64,000 nucleotides of DNA from Bryobacterales bacterium (GCA_016716385.1 JADJWL010000011.1:168442-232441); one strand, 5' to 3'. Numbered from the stretch's first letter, positions 18,695 through 28,403 are shown. The notes: generated from the sequence alone by a model not told the origin. Numbers and translations are program-made.

Positions 18695-18716
18695 AAAGAG
18701 ATTGTAAAAAGAATGT
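18695..18716 (-). promoter_or_regulatory. tandem 11-bp direct repeat, candidate response-regulator site
   Basis: AAAGAGATTGT followed at once by AAAAAGAATGT (plus-strand reading), 9 of 11 bases identical, about 60-80 bp upstream of the VWA-kinase-regulator operon. Head-to-tail half-sites spaced 11 bp apart are what OmpR/PhoB-type dimers bind. Autoregulation is inferred. Confidence 0.5.
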
Positions 18717-18735
18717 GAGTCCGTGCGGGCGCGCC

Positions 18736-21291
18736 TTACTCCCGCTCGTCGTCCTCAAGATCGATCGCCAGCGGGGCGAACACTGCGCGCCGGACTCCGG
18801 GGAACGGGCGGTCCGCGCCCATCACCGCACGCCACAGAATTCGGTTCAGTTGATCGCTGGGAGCGGCGTCCGGGACCTCCCAGCGCATCTTCGCGCTTGC
18901 CTGCGCGTCGCGCTTTGCTTGCCCGCGCAGCGCGTTCAGTGGCGGATTCGCCTCGAACAGATCCTGCTTCGGCTTCACATGAGAGTAAGGCGTCGCGTCC
19001 GGCGTATCGGTAAACGAGGCCCGCATGTCCGTCGCGATCCGGTCGAACAGCGTCATCGGCGGTGCGCCCAGAATCAGCTCGATCGTCTTCACCATGCTTT
19101 GCTGCGCGTAGAAGGTCGAATCGACTGTGCCGCGCCGTGTGTAGGGACTGATCGCCAGCGCCACCGTGCGGTGGCCGTCGACGTGATCCACGCCGTTCTG
19201 TGCGTCGTCCTCGACCACGAAGATCGCCATCTTCTTCCAGAAAGGCGACTTCGAGAGGGCTTCCACAAGCTGGCCCATCGCCAGGTCGTTGTCCGCAACC
19301 ATTGCCTTGGGCGTTGAGAGGTTTGGCGCCGTGCCGTACGTGTGGTCGCAGGGAAGCTGCACGATCACGAAGTTCGGCATCTTGCCTTCCTGCGTCCAGC
19401 GGGCGATGTCCTTCAGCAGGATCTGCGCCCGCGCCACATCGGGGATCGCGTTTGTGTAGGACGGAAAGTACGCGGCGAGCATGCTGTTCAGCGGTGGAAT
19501 GTCGGAACGTACGGTCCAGCGGCTGCTGAAATCAGCGCCCTTTTCCCACTCGCGCAGCAGGCCCATCCGCGCGCTGGACGGCGGGTCCGCCATGCGGCCG
19601 ACAAACTCGCCGTACACCCGCACCGAGCGGCCCACGCGCGCCACCCCGTCCCAGATGAATCCCGACTGCGAGTAAGCGATGGGATCCGTGCCGTCGAACG
19701 GGTAGCTGCGCCCTTGATATCCGGGCCACAACGGATAGGCGGTTTCGTTCGCCTGCGTCACCCACTGGTGTCCGTCACCCGAGTTGCCGCCGGTGGCGTA
19801 GAAGTTGTCGAGCAGGACGAACTCACGCGCCAGTTTGCGGTGGTTCGGTGCGACATCCTCGCCGAACATCACGAACGACGGCTCGCCGTTCCCCTCGGTC
19901 AGGTCACCGAACACCTGGTCGTAGGTGCGGTTCTCTTTGATGATGTACACGACGTGCTCGATCAGCGAAGGATCGCCGTGCTCCACCGGGATCGCCTTGG
20001 GCGCGGGCTTGGCCCGCCGCCGCGCGGTCTGCGCCGGCTGCATGGGCATCCGGTTGTTCTCCGCGACCGCGGCGGTGTACTGCAAGAGCTGCGCCTCATC
20101 CGGCAGCGCGATCACCGCCACCGATCCGCGGTAGGCGTGGACAAAGCGCCGCGCCGGCTCGTTCTGGAAGCCGGAGCCCACGCCGAGCAGCGTCGTGACC
20201 GCCAGGTGCGTGCCGTCGGGGCTGAGGCTCACTGAGTTCGGGTACCATGCCGTCGGGATCAGACCGCGCTGCGTGCCGCGCTGGGCGTCGAGCACGGCGA
20301 TGGCGTTGATGCCGCCGCAGGTCACGTAGAGCGTGGCGCCATCCGGAGACACCGCAACCGCCGTGGGCGCGATCCCGCTTACCGGCGTCCCGAACGGCTG
20401 CAGTGCGAATGTCGCCACTACCGCATCACGGCGCGTATCGATGACCGACACGGAGTCGCCGTTCGAGTTGGCGACGTAGAGCCGGTGGCGCGGCTGGTCC
20501 CAGGCGAGGCCGGTCGGTTGGAGGCCAACGTTGATCTGCCCGGTGGCGCGCTTCTCCACGAGGTCGATGCGCGTGACCGTGCCGCTCGCCGCGACGCCGC
20601 GGGAATCGATGACGACGCGGTCCGCATTGGGCTGAAGGCCCGTCGGGGCGGTGGGCTCACCCGCCAGCGGGACACGCCCGCCCCAGTTGGTGACGTAGGC
20701 CACATCGCTCGCCTCGCTGACAGCGACGGCGAACGGCGCAATGCCCGCCGGCGCTTCCCCGGCGGATCGCCCGGCTTCGAGATCGAACAGCGCGACGCGG
20801 TTGTTGTAGATGAGCGGCACGGCTGCTAAGCGCTGTCCCGCGCGATTCGGCTTCAGCCCCGCGTGCGGCGCGCCCGCGTTGTACTGTCCGATACCGTCGG
20901 CGAGGATGACGGGAGCACCTCCGCGCACGGTCGCCAGGCGCGACACGGCGGCGGGACTCCCCTTCCGCGTCCCGGTCATCAGCGGCGCGCCCGAGGCGGC
21001 ATCGAACATGACACCCTGCAGTCCGGGCAACCCATCCTGCGTGGCACGCTGCCGGACGGCATTCCGGCGCCAGTCGAGCAGCACGGCTTCCCGCGCCGCC
21101 AGCACCCAGATCTCGTTCGTGCTCCCGGCAAACGCCGCCCCGTACACCCGGCCCTCAAAGACGGATTGGACGCCCGCCGGCGAGATCGCCTGCCGCGTCG
21201 TGATGACACCGGGGTCGGTGACGTTGCGCACGGGCTGTTGCGCCAGGGCAAGGCTCGTAAGGACAAGCAGTAGGACGGCTCGATAGCTCAT
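18736..21291 (-). CDS. phosphoesterase-family protein with YVTN beta-propeller
   Basis: About 851 residues from ATG 21291, with signal peptide MSYRAVLLLVLTSLALA. The N-terminal half is a YVTN-type propeller (LYVANSNGDSVSVIDTRRDA; LYVTCGGINAIAVLDAQRG). The C-terminal half is a PF04185-like phosphoesterase of the alkaline-phosphatase superfamily, with IIKENRTYDQVFGD, LLDNFYATGGNSGDGHQWV and VEDDAQNGVDHVDGHRT. Such two-part proteins are frequent in acidobacteria. They are expected to act on phosphate mono- or diesters or phospholipids outside the cell. An upstream in-frame ATG (21363) would add non-signal residues and is disfavoured. Confidence 0.82.
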   Translation of the reverse strand: MSYRAVLLLVLTSLALAQQPVRNVTDPGVITTRQAISPAGVQSVFEGRVYGAAFAGSTNEIWVLAAREAVLLDWRRNAVRQRATQDGLPGLQGVMFDAASGAPLMTGTRKGSPAAVSRLATVRGGAPVILADGIGQYNAGAPHAGLKPNRAGQRLAAVPLIYNNRVALFDLEAGRSAGEAPAGIAPFAVAVSEASDVAYVTNWGGRVPLAGEPTAPTGLQPNADRVVIDSRGVAASGTVTRIDLVEKRATGQINVGLQPTGLAWDQPRHRLYVANSNGDSVSVIDTRRDAVVATFALQPFGTPVSGIAPTAVAVSPDGATLYVTCGGINAIAVLDAQRGTQRGLIPTAWYPNSVSLSPDGTHLAVTTLLGVGSGFQNEPARRFVHAYRGSVAVIALPDEAQLLQYTAAVAENNRMPMQPAQTARRRAKPAPKAIPVEHGDPSLIEHVVYIIKENRTYDQVFGDLTEGNGEPSFVMFGEDVAPNHRKLAREFVLLDNFYATGGNSGDGHQWVTQANETAYPLWPGYQGRSYPFDGTDPIAYSQSGFIWDGVARVGRSVRVYGEFVGRMADPPSSARMGLLREWEKGADFSSRWTVRSDIPPLNSMLAAYFPSYTNAIPDVARAQILLKDIARWTQEGKMPNFVIVQLPCDHTYGTAPNLSTPKAMVADNDLAMGQLVEALSKSPFWKKMAIFVVEDDAQNGVDHVDGHRTVALAISPYTRRGTVDSTFYAQQSMVKTIELILGAPPMTLFDRIATDMRASFTDTPDATPYSHVKPKQDLFEANPPLNALRGQAKRDAQASAKMRWEVPDAAPSDQLNRILWRAVMGADRPFPGVRRAVFAPLAIDLEDDERE

Positions 21292-21341
21292 CCCGCCATT
21301 CTGACGCATGCAGGTTACATCCGCATGAAGGGCGGCGGGGC

Positions 21342-21380
21342 TTGACTGGTATGCATAGTCCATACATACTCATGAGTATG
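21342..21380 (+). promoter_or_regulatory. vapBC promoter with two operator palindromes
   Basis: A -35 box TTGACT (21342-21347) and a -10 box CATACT (21365-21370) are separated by 17 bp. A perfect 16-bp palindrome CATACTCATGAGTATG (21365-21380) covers the -10 box and the start codon, and a second inverted repeat, GTATG-N7-CATAC (21349-21365), lies between the boxes. Expected transcription start is close to 21377, so translation from ATG 21378 would be leaderless. The layout fits autorepression by the VapB-VapC complex. Confidence 0.6.
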
Positions 21381-21569
21381 CGGACAACGCTGATCATCGA
21401 CGACCGTCTGATCGAGCGAGCCAGGCAACTCACAGGGATTCAGGAGAAGACCGCGCTCGTGCGGGCGGGTCTCGAGGCGCTGATTGCCCGTGAAGCCGGG
21501 AAGCGTTTGGCCGCCCTTGGCGGCACGCAGCCCAAGTTGCCGGATCTTCCCAGACGGCGGCCTGCCTGA
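21378..21569 (+). CDS. vapB: VapB-type antitoxin
   Basis: 63 residues, MRTTLIIDDRLIERARQLTG then KTALVRAGLEALIAREAGKR: a ribbon-helix-helix antitoxin in which the first strand contacts DNA and the C-terminus (LPDLPRRRPA) would wrap the toxin. ATG 21372 is an alternative start two codons upstream. The stop and the toxin start overlap (TGATG). Binds the VapC RNase and represses the pair from the palindromes over its start. Confidence 0.85.
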   Translation: MRTTLIIDDRLIERARQLTGIQEKTALVRAGLEALIAREAGKRLAALGGTQPKLPDLPRRRPA

Positions 21570-21922
21570 TGGTTCTCGCCGATACGTCGGTCTGGATCCA
21601 TCACTTCCGTTATGGAGAGCCAGAGTTGGCGGATCGTCTATCCGGCGGGCTCGTTGTCATGCATCCTTTCGTATGCGGCGAATTGACCTGCGGGAATCTG
21701 AAGCACCGGACAGCGATCCTGGCCCACTTGCAGGCCCTTCCCGAAGCGAAGCAGGCATCGAGCGAGGAAGTCCTGCAGCTCATCGATCGCCGCAGACTAT
21801 GGGGACGAGGCCTGGGCTGGATTGACGCGCATCTGCTCGCCTCGGCGCTGCTGTCCAACTGCTACCTCTGGACTCTGGACAAGAGACTGGCTCAAACAGC
21901 GGCCGAATTGGGCGTGACCTAA
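21569..21922 (+). CDS. vapC: VapC-type PIN-domain ribonuclease toxin
   Basis: 117 residues. The PIN acidic residues are visible: D5 in VLADTSVWI, E38 in CGELTCGNL, D86 in LGWIDAHLLASA and D99 in LWTLDKRLA. The frame is intact and full length, unlike the TA genes of the right-hand island. It is predicted to cleave RNA, typically tRNA or rRNA loops, when not bound by VapB. Confidence 0.88.
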   Translation: MVLADTSVWIHHFRYGEPELADRLSGGLVVMHPFVCGELTCGNLKHRTAILAHLQALPEAKQASSEEVLQLIDRRRLWGRGLGWIDAHLLASALLSNCYLWTLDKRLAQTAAELGVT

Positions 21923-21930
21923 CAGCACCC

Positions 21931-23340
21931 CTACACCTTCCGCGACTTCCATCTCCCGCGGCGGAACTGCAGGATGGCCACCACCGCCATGGCCGACTCG
22001 GCCAGGGTGATCGAGAGAAACACGCCCGTCGGACCCATCCCAACCGGCTGCGCCAAGACCCAGGCCAGCGGGATCTCGAAAACCCAGTAGCAGAACAGGT
22101 TGATGATCGTCGGCGTCAGCGTGTCGCCCGCTCCGTTGAACGCCTGCACCACCACCATCCCGATCGCGTAGAACGGGTACCCGTAGGCGACATAGCGCAG
22201 ACACGTCGTGGCGATCGCCACGACTTCCGGATCCGATGTAAAGATGCGCACCACCGGCCCGGCGCCGAAAATGAAGATCAGCCCGAGCGATCCCAGGAAC
22301 ACCGCGTTTGAAATGCCGGTGCGCCAGACGGAGTCTTCCGCGCGATCCGGCTTGTTCGCGCCCAGGCACTGCCCGACCAGCGTCGCCGCCGCGTTCGACA
22401 GGCCCCAGGATGGCAGAATCGCAAACACGACGATCCGGATCGCGATTGTGTACCCGGCCAGCGCCGGACTTCCGAACACTGCGATGATCCGTACGAGTCC
22501 AACCCAGCTTGCTGTCGCGATCGCATACTGCGCCATACCCGGGAGCGAGATGCGGATCAGGCTCGACAGCACCGCCGGATCGAGGCGCAGACTCCGGCGC
22601 GTCACCGGGACGCGGCTGCGGCCGCCGAACAGCATCCAGACCTGGTAGGCGACCGCCAGGCCGCGTCCGATCGCCGTCGCCACGGCGGCGCCCGTGAGGC
22701 CCAGTTCCGGGAACGGTCCGAGCCCCCAGATGAAGCAGGGGTCGAGCACGATGTTCAACAGGTTCGCCAGCCACAGTACCCGCATCGCGATAGCCGCGTC
22801 GCCCGCCCCGCGGAACACGGCGTTCAGCAGGAAGATCAGGATCAGCGGCGCGGAAAGTCCGAGAGTGATCGTCGTGAACCCGCGTCCCTGTTCGATCACT
22901 TGCGGGCTGGCGCCCATCAGCCGCAGCAGGTCTTCCGCGTAGATGAACCCCACGATGCCGACGGCCACGGACACAGCAACGCCGGCGATCAACGCCTGCA
23001 CCGCGGCGACGGCTGCCGCTTCCGGGTCCTTTTCGCCAATGCGCCGCGCGACGGTCGCAGTCGTCGCCATGCTGAGTCCGAGCGCGATGGCGAACAGGAT
23101 CGTCACCATCGATTCGGTCAGACCGACCGCGGCGACCGCGTCCTGTCCCAGGCGCGCCACAAACAGCATGTCGACGACGGCGAACAGGGACTCCATCACC
23201 ATCTCCAGCACCATCGGGATGGCGAGAAGGAAGATGGCGCGGTTCAGATTGCCCGCGGTAAAGTCCTGCTCCGACCCGGCCACGGCCTCGCGGAGCGACT
23301 GCCAGAGGCCGGGTGGAGTCGCCTCGGCTGTAGATGGCAA
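21931..23340 (-). CDS. MATE-family efflux transporter
   Basis: 469 residues with twelve hydrophobic segments in two similar halves. Typical sequence: LAIPMVLEMVMESLFAVVDM with FVARLGQDAVAAVGLTES in TM1-2, and IALGLSMATTATVARRIGEK. MATE carriers expel cationic or aromatic compounds in exchange for Na+ or H+. It converges on vapC. The substrate is unknown. Confidence 0.88.
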   Translation of the reverse strand: MPSTAEATPPGLWQSLREAVAGSEQDFTAGNLNRAIFLLAIPMVLEMVMESLFAVVDMLFVARLGQDAVAAVGLTESMVTILFAIALGLSMATTATVARRIGEKDPEAAAVAAVQALIAGVAVSVAVGIVGFIYAEDLLRLMGASPQVIEQGRGFTTITLGLSAPLILIFLLNAVFRGAGDAAIAMRVLWLANLLNIVLDPCFIWGLGPFPELGLTGAAVATAIGRGLAVAYQVWMLFGGRSRVPVTRRSLRLDPAVLSSLIRISLPGMAQYAIATASWVGLVRIIAVFGSPALAGYTIAIRIVVFAILPSWGLSNAAATLVGQCLGANKPDRAEDSVWRTGISNAVFLGSLGLIFIFGAGPVVRIFTSDPEVVAIATTCLRYVAYGYPFYAIGMVVVQAFNGAGDTLTPTIINLFCYWVFEIPLAWVLAQPVGMGPTGVFLSITLAESAMAVVAILQFRRGRWKSRKV

Positions 23341-23362
23341 AGCTTGTCCTCCTGACCGGCGG

Positions 23363-24706
23363 CTACCTGGCGAGGCATTCCTCCAGAACGTCCAGCGCGA
23401 AGCTGGCCTGGTCGCGCGAGATCGTCAGCGGCGGACTCAGCCGCAGCGTATTTACGCCCGCACCGAGAATCAGCAGACCGCGCTCGAATGCGTCTTTCAC
23501 GACCCGGTTGCGGCGCTCCGGATCGCGCTCGCGCGTCTCGCGGTCGCGCACGATCTCGACGCCCAGCATCAGGCCGAGTCCGCGCACATCTCCCACATGT
23601 GGAAAGCGGCGGGGCCAGTCGCGCATACGATCCATCATGAAACGGCCCATGCGTTCGGCGTTGGCGATCAACTCCTCCTCGAGCAGTTCGATCGTCACGA
23701 GCGCGGCGGCGGCCGCCACGGGATTGCCGCCAAAAGTAGAGGCGTGCGCGCCGGGGGTCCAGTTCATGACTTCCGCGCGCGCAACCGTAGCGCCCAGCGG
23801 CATCCCGCTGGCGATGCCTTTCGCCACCGCGAGAATATCCGGAACCACGCCAAAGTGCTCCGACGCCCACATCCGGCCCGTCCGTCCCATGCCGGATTGC
23901 ACTTCGTCATGAATCAGCAGCATGCCGTGACGGCGGGCGACACGTTCGAGCTCCTCATGGAACTTTGCCGGCGGCACGAGGTATCCGCCCTCGCCCTGCA
24001 CCGGCTCCACGACAATCGCCGCCACTTCTTCGGCGGGAAGAATCGTCTTCAGAAGCTGCTCCTCGATCACCTTCACGCACTCGACCGCGCAGGTGTCCGG
24101 CTGTTTTCCGTACGCACAGCGATAGCAGTACGCGTAGGGGATGTGATGCACGCCGGGCATGAGCGGCGAGAATCGGCGGCGCTGCGCCGTCTTGCTGCCT
24201 GTGAGCGCGAGCGCGCCCATGGTCCGGCCATGGAAGCCGCCGAGGAACGCGATGAACTTGTCGCGCCCGGTGTGGTAGCGCGCCAGCTTCAGCGCGCCTT
24301 CCACCGCCTCCGCGCCGGAATTCCCGAACGAGACGCGGCGCTCGACGCCGCCCGGCGACAGCGCCGAGAGCTTCTCCGCCAGGGCGACAAGATTCTCGTA
24401 GTAGAAATCCGTGCCCGACATGTGGATCAACTGGCCGGCCTGGCGCTGGATCGCCTCAACCACGCGTGGATGGCAGTGTCCGGTGGCGACCACCGCGATT
24501 CCGGCGTTGCAGTCGAGGAACCGGTTGCCATCCACGTCTTCGATAATCGCGCCCTCGCCCCGGCTCGCGACGAGCGGGTAATCCCGGGTATAGGACGGCG
24601 AGATGACGCGCCGGTCCCTGGCGATCAGAGCCTGCGCCTTGGGGCCGGGAAGCGGACCGTTCAGGACCGGTAAGTCCTGGCGAACCGTGTTCGGGGACGA
24701 GCTCAT
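23363..24706 (-). CDS. class-III PLP aminotransferase (acetylornithine/4-aminobutyrate type)
   Basis: 447 residues, full length. Shows FLDCNAGIAVVATGHCHPRV, SFGNSGAEAVEGALKLARYH, LLIHDEVQSGMGRTGRMWAS and the PLP lysine in AVAKGIASGMPLGA. The conserved pattern matches GABA/acetylornithine/lysine-type omega-aminotransferases. Four cysteines clustered near the middle (YCYRCAYGKQPDTCAVEC) are a feature of a subgroup often annotated as 4-aminobutyrate transaminase. No biosynthetic neighbours narrow the substrate. Confidence 0.87.
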   Translation of the reverse strand: MSSSPNTVRQDLPVLNGPLPGPKAQALIARDRRVISPSYTRDYPLVASRGEGAIIEDVDGNRFLDCNAGIAVVATGHCHPRVVEAIQRQAGQLIHMSGTDFYYENLVALAEKLSALSPGGVERRVSFGNSGAEAVEGALKLARYHTGRDKFIAFLGGFHGRTMGALALTGSKTAQRRRFSPLMPGVHHIPYAYCYRCAYGKQPDTCAVECVKVIEEQLLKTILPAEEVAAIVVEPVQGEGGYLVPPAKFHEELERVARRHGMLLIHDEVQSGMGRTGRMWASEHFGVVPDILAVAKGIASGMPLGATVARAEVMNWTPGAHASTFGGNPVAAAAALVTIELLEEELIANAERMGRFMMDRMRDWPRRFPHVGDVRGLGLMLGVEIVRDRETRERDPERRNRVVKDAFERGLLILGAGVNTLRLSPPLTISRDQASFALDVLEECLAR

Positions 24707-24826
24707 GACTCCTCCTTACCTTGAGTTGCGAAACCTGGGACGAAAAACGAGCAGCCGGACTGCGGACTAATCGCAGCCGAACAAAGAGGGACGCATGCGC
24801 GCGGGCTGAAACATTCTACTTCCAGT

Positions 24827-26497
24827 CTATTCGGGAATCTCGTAGATGTAAATCCCGTGACCGGGACGGGCGATGGGTTCGCGGCGGCGGAACTCGCGGT
24901 AGTAGTCGCGGTATTCCGGCCGGAAGTAGGGACCGGGCAGCAGACTGGCGCTGATCGCGTAAAGACCCGGCGCCGGCTGGTAGATCTCGCCCCGCGCGTA
25001 CTCCGGCTCCCACGGCGGCACGAGCACGGTGAACTCGTCCTCGCGCAGGTGACGCCAGGGGCTGTCCATGCCGAAGTACGACAGCGTCAGATGCTGAATG
25101 CCCCGGCGCCGCATGTGGGCTGCGAGGTCTGGCAGGCTCTGTCCCCAGTCGAGGTTGCTGTCGGAGAGGTACCGGAGCCCGTTCGCGGGTCCGCCGGCGA
25201 ATTCGTTGAAATACGCGAGCCCGTGGGGATAGACACGCGCCGTTTGCACGGCGATGGCGGCGACCGCGGCGGCGCCCACGATCCAACCGCGCCGCCATGC
25301 CAGCGCCGGACCGCAGAGCAGGAGTCCGAAAGGCAAAGCCGGCAGGATCAGACGCACCCCCAACTGCAGGTGGGACAGCGAAGCCAGGCCGATATACAGG
25401 AGCGGAGGGATCAGCAGGAAGGGCGCCACGGGATGACGCCGGACGAGCATCAGCACAAACCCCGCAGCGAGCAGGCCCAGGAGGGCGGCCGGCGTCTTCA
25501 CGCCGAGCGCGCCAGCGAAATAGAACGGATGACCCTTCTCTTCGACGCGGCCATTCCGGTAGACGATCGCGCGGGCGTTGTTCGAACGGACGAGCGAAAC
25601 TGCCCCCTGCCACGTGGGCATGGCGACCGGGATGTGGCGGAAGAGCTTCGCCGCACCGATCACGGGCTTCGGCATCCCGGGAGTCAGCCGGATTAGGCGG
25701 ACCTCCTCAGCTTCCAGTCGGCGGACATCGAACTGGCACAGCGCCATCGTGCCAAAGTACGGGACGGCAAGGAGCAGAGCCGTGGACTGGAGTGCCCAGC
25801 GCCAGCCGAGCGAGCGTCGTGTCGTCCATCGCAGCAGCACCGCGGCCGGCGCCACCGCCACCAGCACCAGCATCGACAGCTTCGCGGAGATCGCCAGCAG
25901 GAGGCCCGCGCCGAGCCACGCCGCGTTGGCCCGCGTGGGTTCGGACCAGAAGCGCCAGAGACGGTACCAGAAAACGAAGTAGCCCGAGGTGGCGGCCAGA
26001 TCGTTCTTGAAGAATGCGCCGTGACCGAGCGCCGTCGGCTCCAGGACAAACAGCGCGGCGATCGCGAGCGCCGCCGCCGGGCCCCAGAGCGAACGTCCCC
26101 AGCGCCAGAGCAGCCAAACAATGAGCACCGGAAAGATCAGGAACGGCAGGCGCGAATAGAAAACAAGCCGCTGCACCACCGGCGGCGGCGAGTCCATGAT
26201 CAGCCCGCGCGACAAAGCCCATTCATGCCCTTGCGCAGTGACCTTGGCGTCCTCAACATTCAGGGGAAAGCGGTTGACCACCCAACCGCCCGCGATCTTG
26301 ATCACTGGCGGCATGTCGCGGGGCAGCAGGACATCCCGCCCCTGCCAGTAGAGCGCCGCCGAGAGCATGTGGCTGGGTTCGTCGACTGTGACCCCGAGGC
26401 GCCACGCCTGCCAGGTCAACGCTGCCAGCATAAAGACCAGAATGGCGGCGAGTGCCGCCCGCTCCCACGGCCGGACCGGATTACTCTCCGCCGGCAT
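24827..26497 (-). CDS. GT39-like multi-spanning glycosyltransferase
   Basis: About 556 residues from ATG 26497, with 9-11 hydrophobic segments. Between the first two TMs is GVTVDEPSHMLSAALYW, with the acidic DE expected in the first periplasmic loop of GT-C (PMT/ArnT-like) enzymes, which use polyprenyl-phosphate sugars. A soluble domain follows at the C-terminus (LSDSNLDWGQSLPDLAAHMR). The start overlaps the end of the cytochrome gene by 17 bp. The acceptor is unknown. Confidence 0.7.
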   Translation of the reverse strand: MPAESNPVRPWERAALAAILVFMLAALTWQAWRLGVTVDEPSHMLSAALYWQGRDVLLPRDMPPVIKIAGGWVVNRFPLNVEDAKVTAQGHEWALSRGLIMDSPPPVVQRLVFYSRLPFLIFPVLIVWLLWRWGRSLWGPAAALAIAALFVLEPTALGHGAFFKNDLAATSGYFVFWYRLWRFWSEPTRANAAWLGAGLLLAISAKLSMLVLVAVAPAAVLLRWTTRRSLGWRWALQSTALLLAVPYFGTMALCQFDVRRLEAEEVRLIRLTPGMPKPVIGAAKLFRHIPVAMPTWQGAVSLVRSNNARAIVYRNGRVEEKGHPFYFAGALGVKTPAALLGLLAAGFVLMLVRRHPVAPFLLIPPLLYIGLASLSHLQLGVRLILPALPFGLLLCGPALAWRRGWIVGAAAVAAIAVQTARVYPHGLAYFNEFAGGPANGLRYLSDSNLDWGQSLPDLAAHMRRRGIQHLTLSYFGMDSPWRHLREDEFTVLVPPWEPEYARGEIYQPAPGLYAISASLLPGPYFRPEYRDYYREFRRREPIARPGHGIYIYEIPE

Positions 26498-28403
26498 GAG
26501 CCTTGGCGAGCGCCACCAGGAGTTCCTGGAAACGGAACCCCGAGGTCTTGAAGCGCTCAAACGCCTCCTGGATCACCGGCCGGTCGGCCGCCGTTTCCAT
26601 GCGGCCGTACCCGTAGCGGAACACCTGCTTCACGACGCACTCCTGGCAGCGCGGGCTGGCGGCGAGAATCCCGCCCATTTCCCGCGCCGTCGTGAACGTC
26701 GCATCGGGCAGACCCGCGATCTCGCCCGTGGTGTCGAGATCGAGTTCGAAGGTGACCGGCTTTTTGTCGCGCTCAATCCTCGTGGCGAGGAACTCCACCT
26801 TCTGCTTCTCCCGCAGGCCGCCGACAGCGTCGAACTTCTCCAGCCCGAACCCGATCGGATCGATCAGGCGGTGGCAGCCCGCGCACGACGCGTTCGACAG
26901 GTGTACGCCGAGCCGTTCCCGCGTCGTCATCGGCCGATCCTCCGACAGCGCCGGTAGATTCGCGTTGGTCCCGGGCGGCGGGTCCGGCACGTGCTGGCAG
27001 AGAAACTGCTCGCGGATGAACAGGCCGCGCGCCGTGGGAGAGGTCTCGGCCGGCTTGGAGGTGGCCGAGAGAAACGTGGCCTGCCCCAGGAGACCGGCGC
27101 GCTCACTTGCAGCGGGGAACTCGACGCGGGCGAACGGCTCGGCCGGCTCCGGAAGGCCATACAGCTTTGCGAGGTCGGGCGTGAGGAAACTGTAGCGCGC
27201 CGAAAACGCGTCCATGAAGCTCGCGTCCGACCAGATGAGTGAGTTCAGAAACAGCCGTGTCTCCTCCGTCATCGCCCACGCCGTCTCGGTGTTGAACATG
27301 GGGAACTGGCGCCGGTCCTTCACCGCCGTCAGGACGCGGTCGAAGCGCAGCCACTGCGAAACGAATTCCTCGGTTGCGGTGCGCGCGCGCGCATCGCGCA
27401 GCATCCGCCTGGCCTGGCGTTCAACCTCTCCGGGCTCCGTCAGCTTGCCGCCGGCGGCAGCCTCGAACAGCGCTTCGTCCGGCATCGTATCCCAGAGGAA
27501 GTAGCTGAGGCGCGAGGCGATCTCCCACGGCCGCGACTCCGGCGTTCCCCGCTCCGTGCGGAAGAGGAAGCTGGGAGACTGCAGCATCGCCTCAATCACC
27601 AGTTGGGCGCCCGCTGTCAGTTCCTGCTCGCGCGCCGCGAGAGCGGTATAGCGCTGCTCTTCGAGAGCGGTGAGCGGACGGCGGAAGGCGCGCTGTCCGA
27701 AGCGGCGCACGAACGCCTCCCGGCAGGCTCCAGTCGCCTCCCGGCAGGGGAGTAAACCCTGCGGATCGCCGCCGCGAAACGCGTTCCGCGCGAGCTTCTC
27801 CGCGGCCGCACCGTACGCCTCAGCGAGAAGCGCGGGAATACTCTGCGCTTCCGACTGGTTCTTGAAGCCGTTGACAAAATCCTCACCCGGAAACTGAGCG
27901 GCAGGCCCTGTCTGGTCGCCCAACAGGTCGCGGACCGTGTTGTTGTACTGGCTGTGGGTCAGACGGCGCATGGCCAGCCGCACTGCCTTGACCGGGGCGT
28001 CGGTGGCATCGGGATCCGGACCGATTCGCGCCAGGTGACGGGCCCAGGTCACCAGGGCCGTCTCTTCCGGGCTCTCGGGACGCACCACTCGCCCCCCGGT
28101 GTGCTTCACCTTCGCCGTCGGCTTGGCGACAAGCAGAGAGTCCTCCGGTTTCGCCGGGTTGATCAGCGAGTACAGGCGGCGGCCGAAGGCTTCGAGTTCT
28201 TTGTCGTCCGCTCCGGCGGCGGGGAAATGGAGGCGCGAGCCCGAGGCGACTCCGTTTTCCGCATGACAGGCCCGGCAGTTGGCCTTTTCAAAGACGGGGT
28301 ACACGGACCCGGTGAAGGACGGATCGGCCGCCCACAGCACCGGGACCACAAACAGAACGCCGATCGCTTCGCGCACGCGGGTCATGGAAGAGGTTTTCCT
28401 CAT
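26481..28403 (-). CDS. planctomycete-type cytochrome c / DUF1592 protein
   Basis: About 640 residues. A signal peptide (EAIGVLFVVPVLWA) is followed by a single heme motif CRACH in ANCRACHAENGV. The later order is DUF1587 (MRRLTHSQYNNTVRDLLGD), DUF1595, DUF1592 (SRLSYFLWDTMPDEALF), DUF1588 (GLFIREQFLCQHVPDPPPGT) and DUF1585, with an extra CxxCH-like CAGCH (SNASCAGCHRLIDPIGF). The family is abundant in planctomycetes and Solibacteres and is thought to act in oxidative steps outside the cytoplasm, but no reaction is established. Starts at 28403 or 28385 are both possible. Confidence 0.8.
   Translation of the reverse strand: MRKTSSMTRVREAIGVLFVVPVLWAADPSFTGSVYPVFEKANCRACHAENGVASGSRLHFPAAGADDKELEAFGRRLYSLINPAKPEDSLLVAKPTAKVKHTGGRVVRPESPEETALVTWARHLARIGPDPDATDAPVKAVRLAMRRLTHSQYNNTVRDLLGDQTGPAAQFPGEDFVNGFKNQSEAQSIPALLAEAYGAAAEKLARNAFRGGDPQGLLPCREATGACREAFVRRFGQRAFRRPLTALEEQRYTALAAREQELTAGAQLVIEAMLQSPSFLFRTERGTPESRPWEIASRLSYFLWDTMPDEALFEAAAGGKLTEPGEVERQARRMLRDARARTATEEFVSQWLRFDRVLTAVKDRRQFPMFNTETAWAMTEETRLFLNSLIWSDASFMDAFSARYSFLTPDLAKLYGLPEPAEPFARVEFPAASERAGLLGQATFLSATSKPAETSPTARGLFIREQFLCQHVPDPPPGTNANLPALSEDRPMTTRERLGVHLSNASCAGCHRLIDPIGFGLEKFDAVGGLREKQKVEFLATRIERDKKPVTFELDLDTTGEIAGLPDATFTTAREMGGILAASPRCQECVVKQVFRYGYGRMETAADRPVIQEAFERFKTSGFRFQELLVALAKAHAGGE

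Noticed and set aside
17512..19317. 601-codon plus-strand frame
   Set aside because: Antisense to the VWA gene and the phosphoesterase gene; composition is Arg/His-rich and no family is recognisable.
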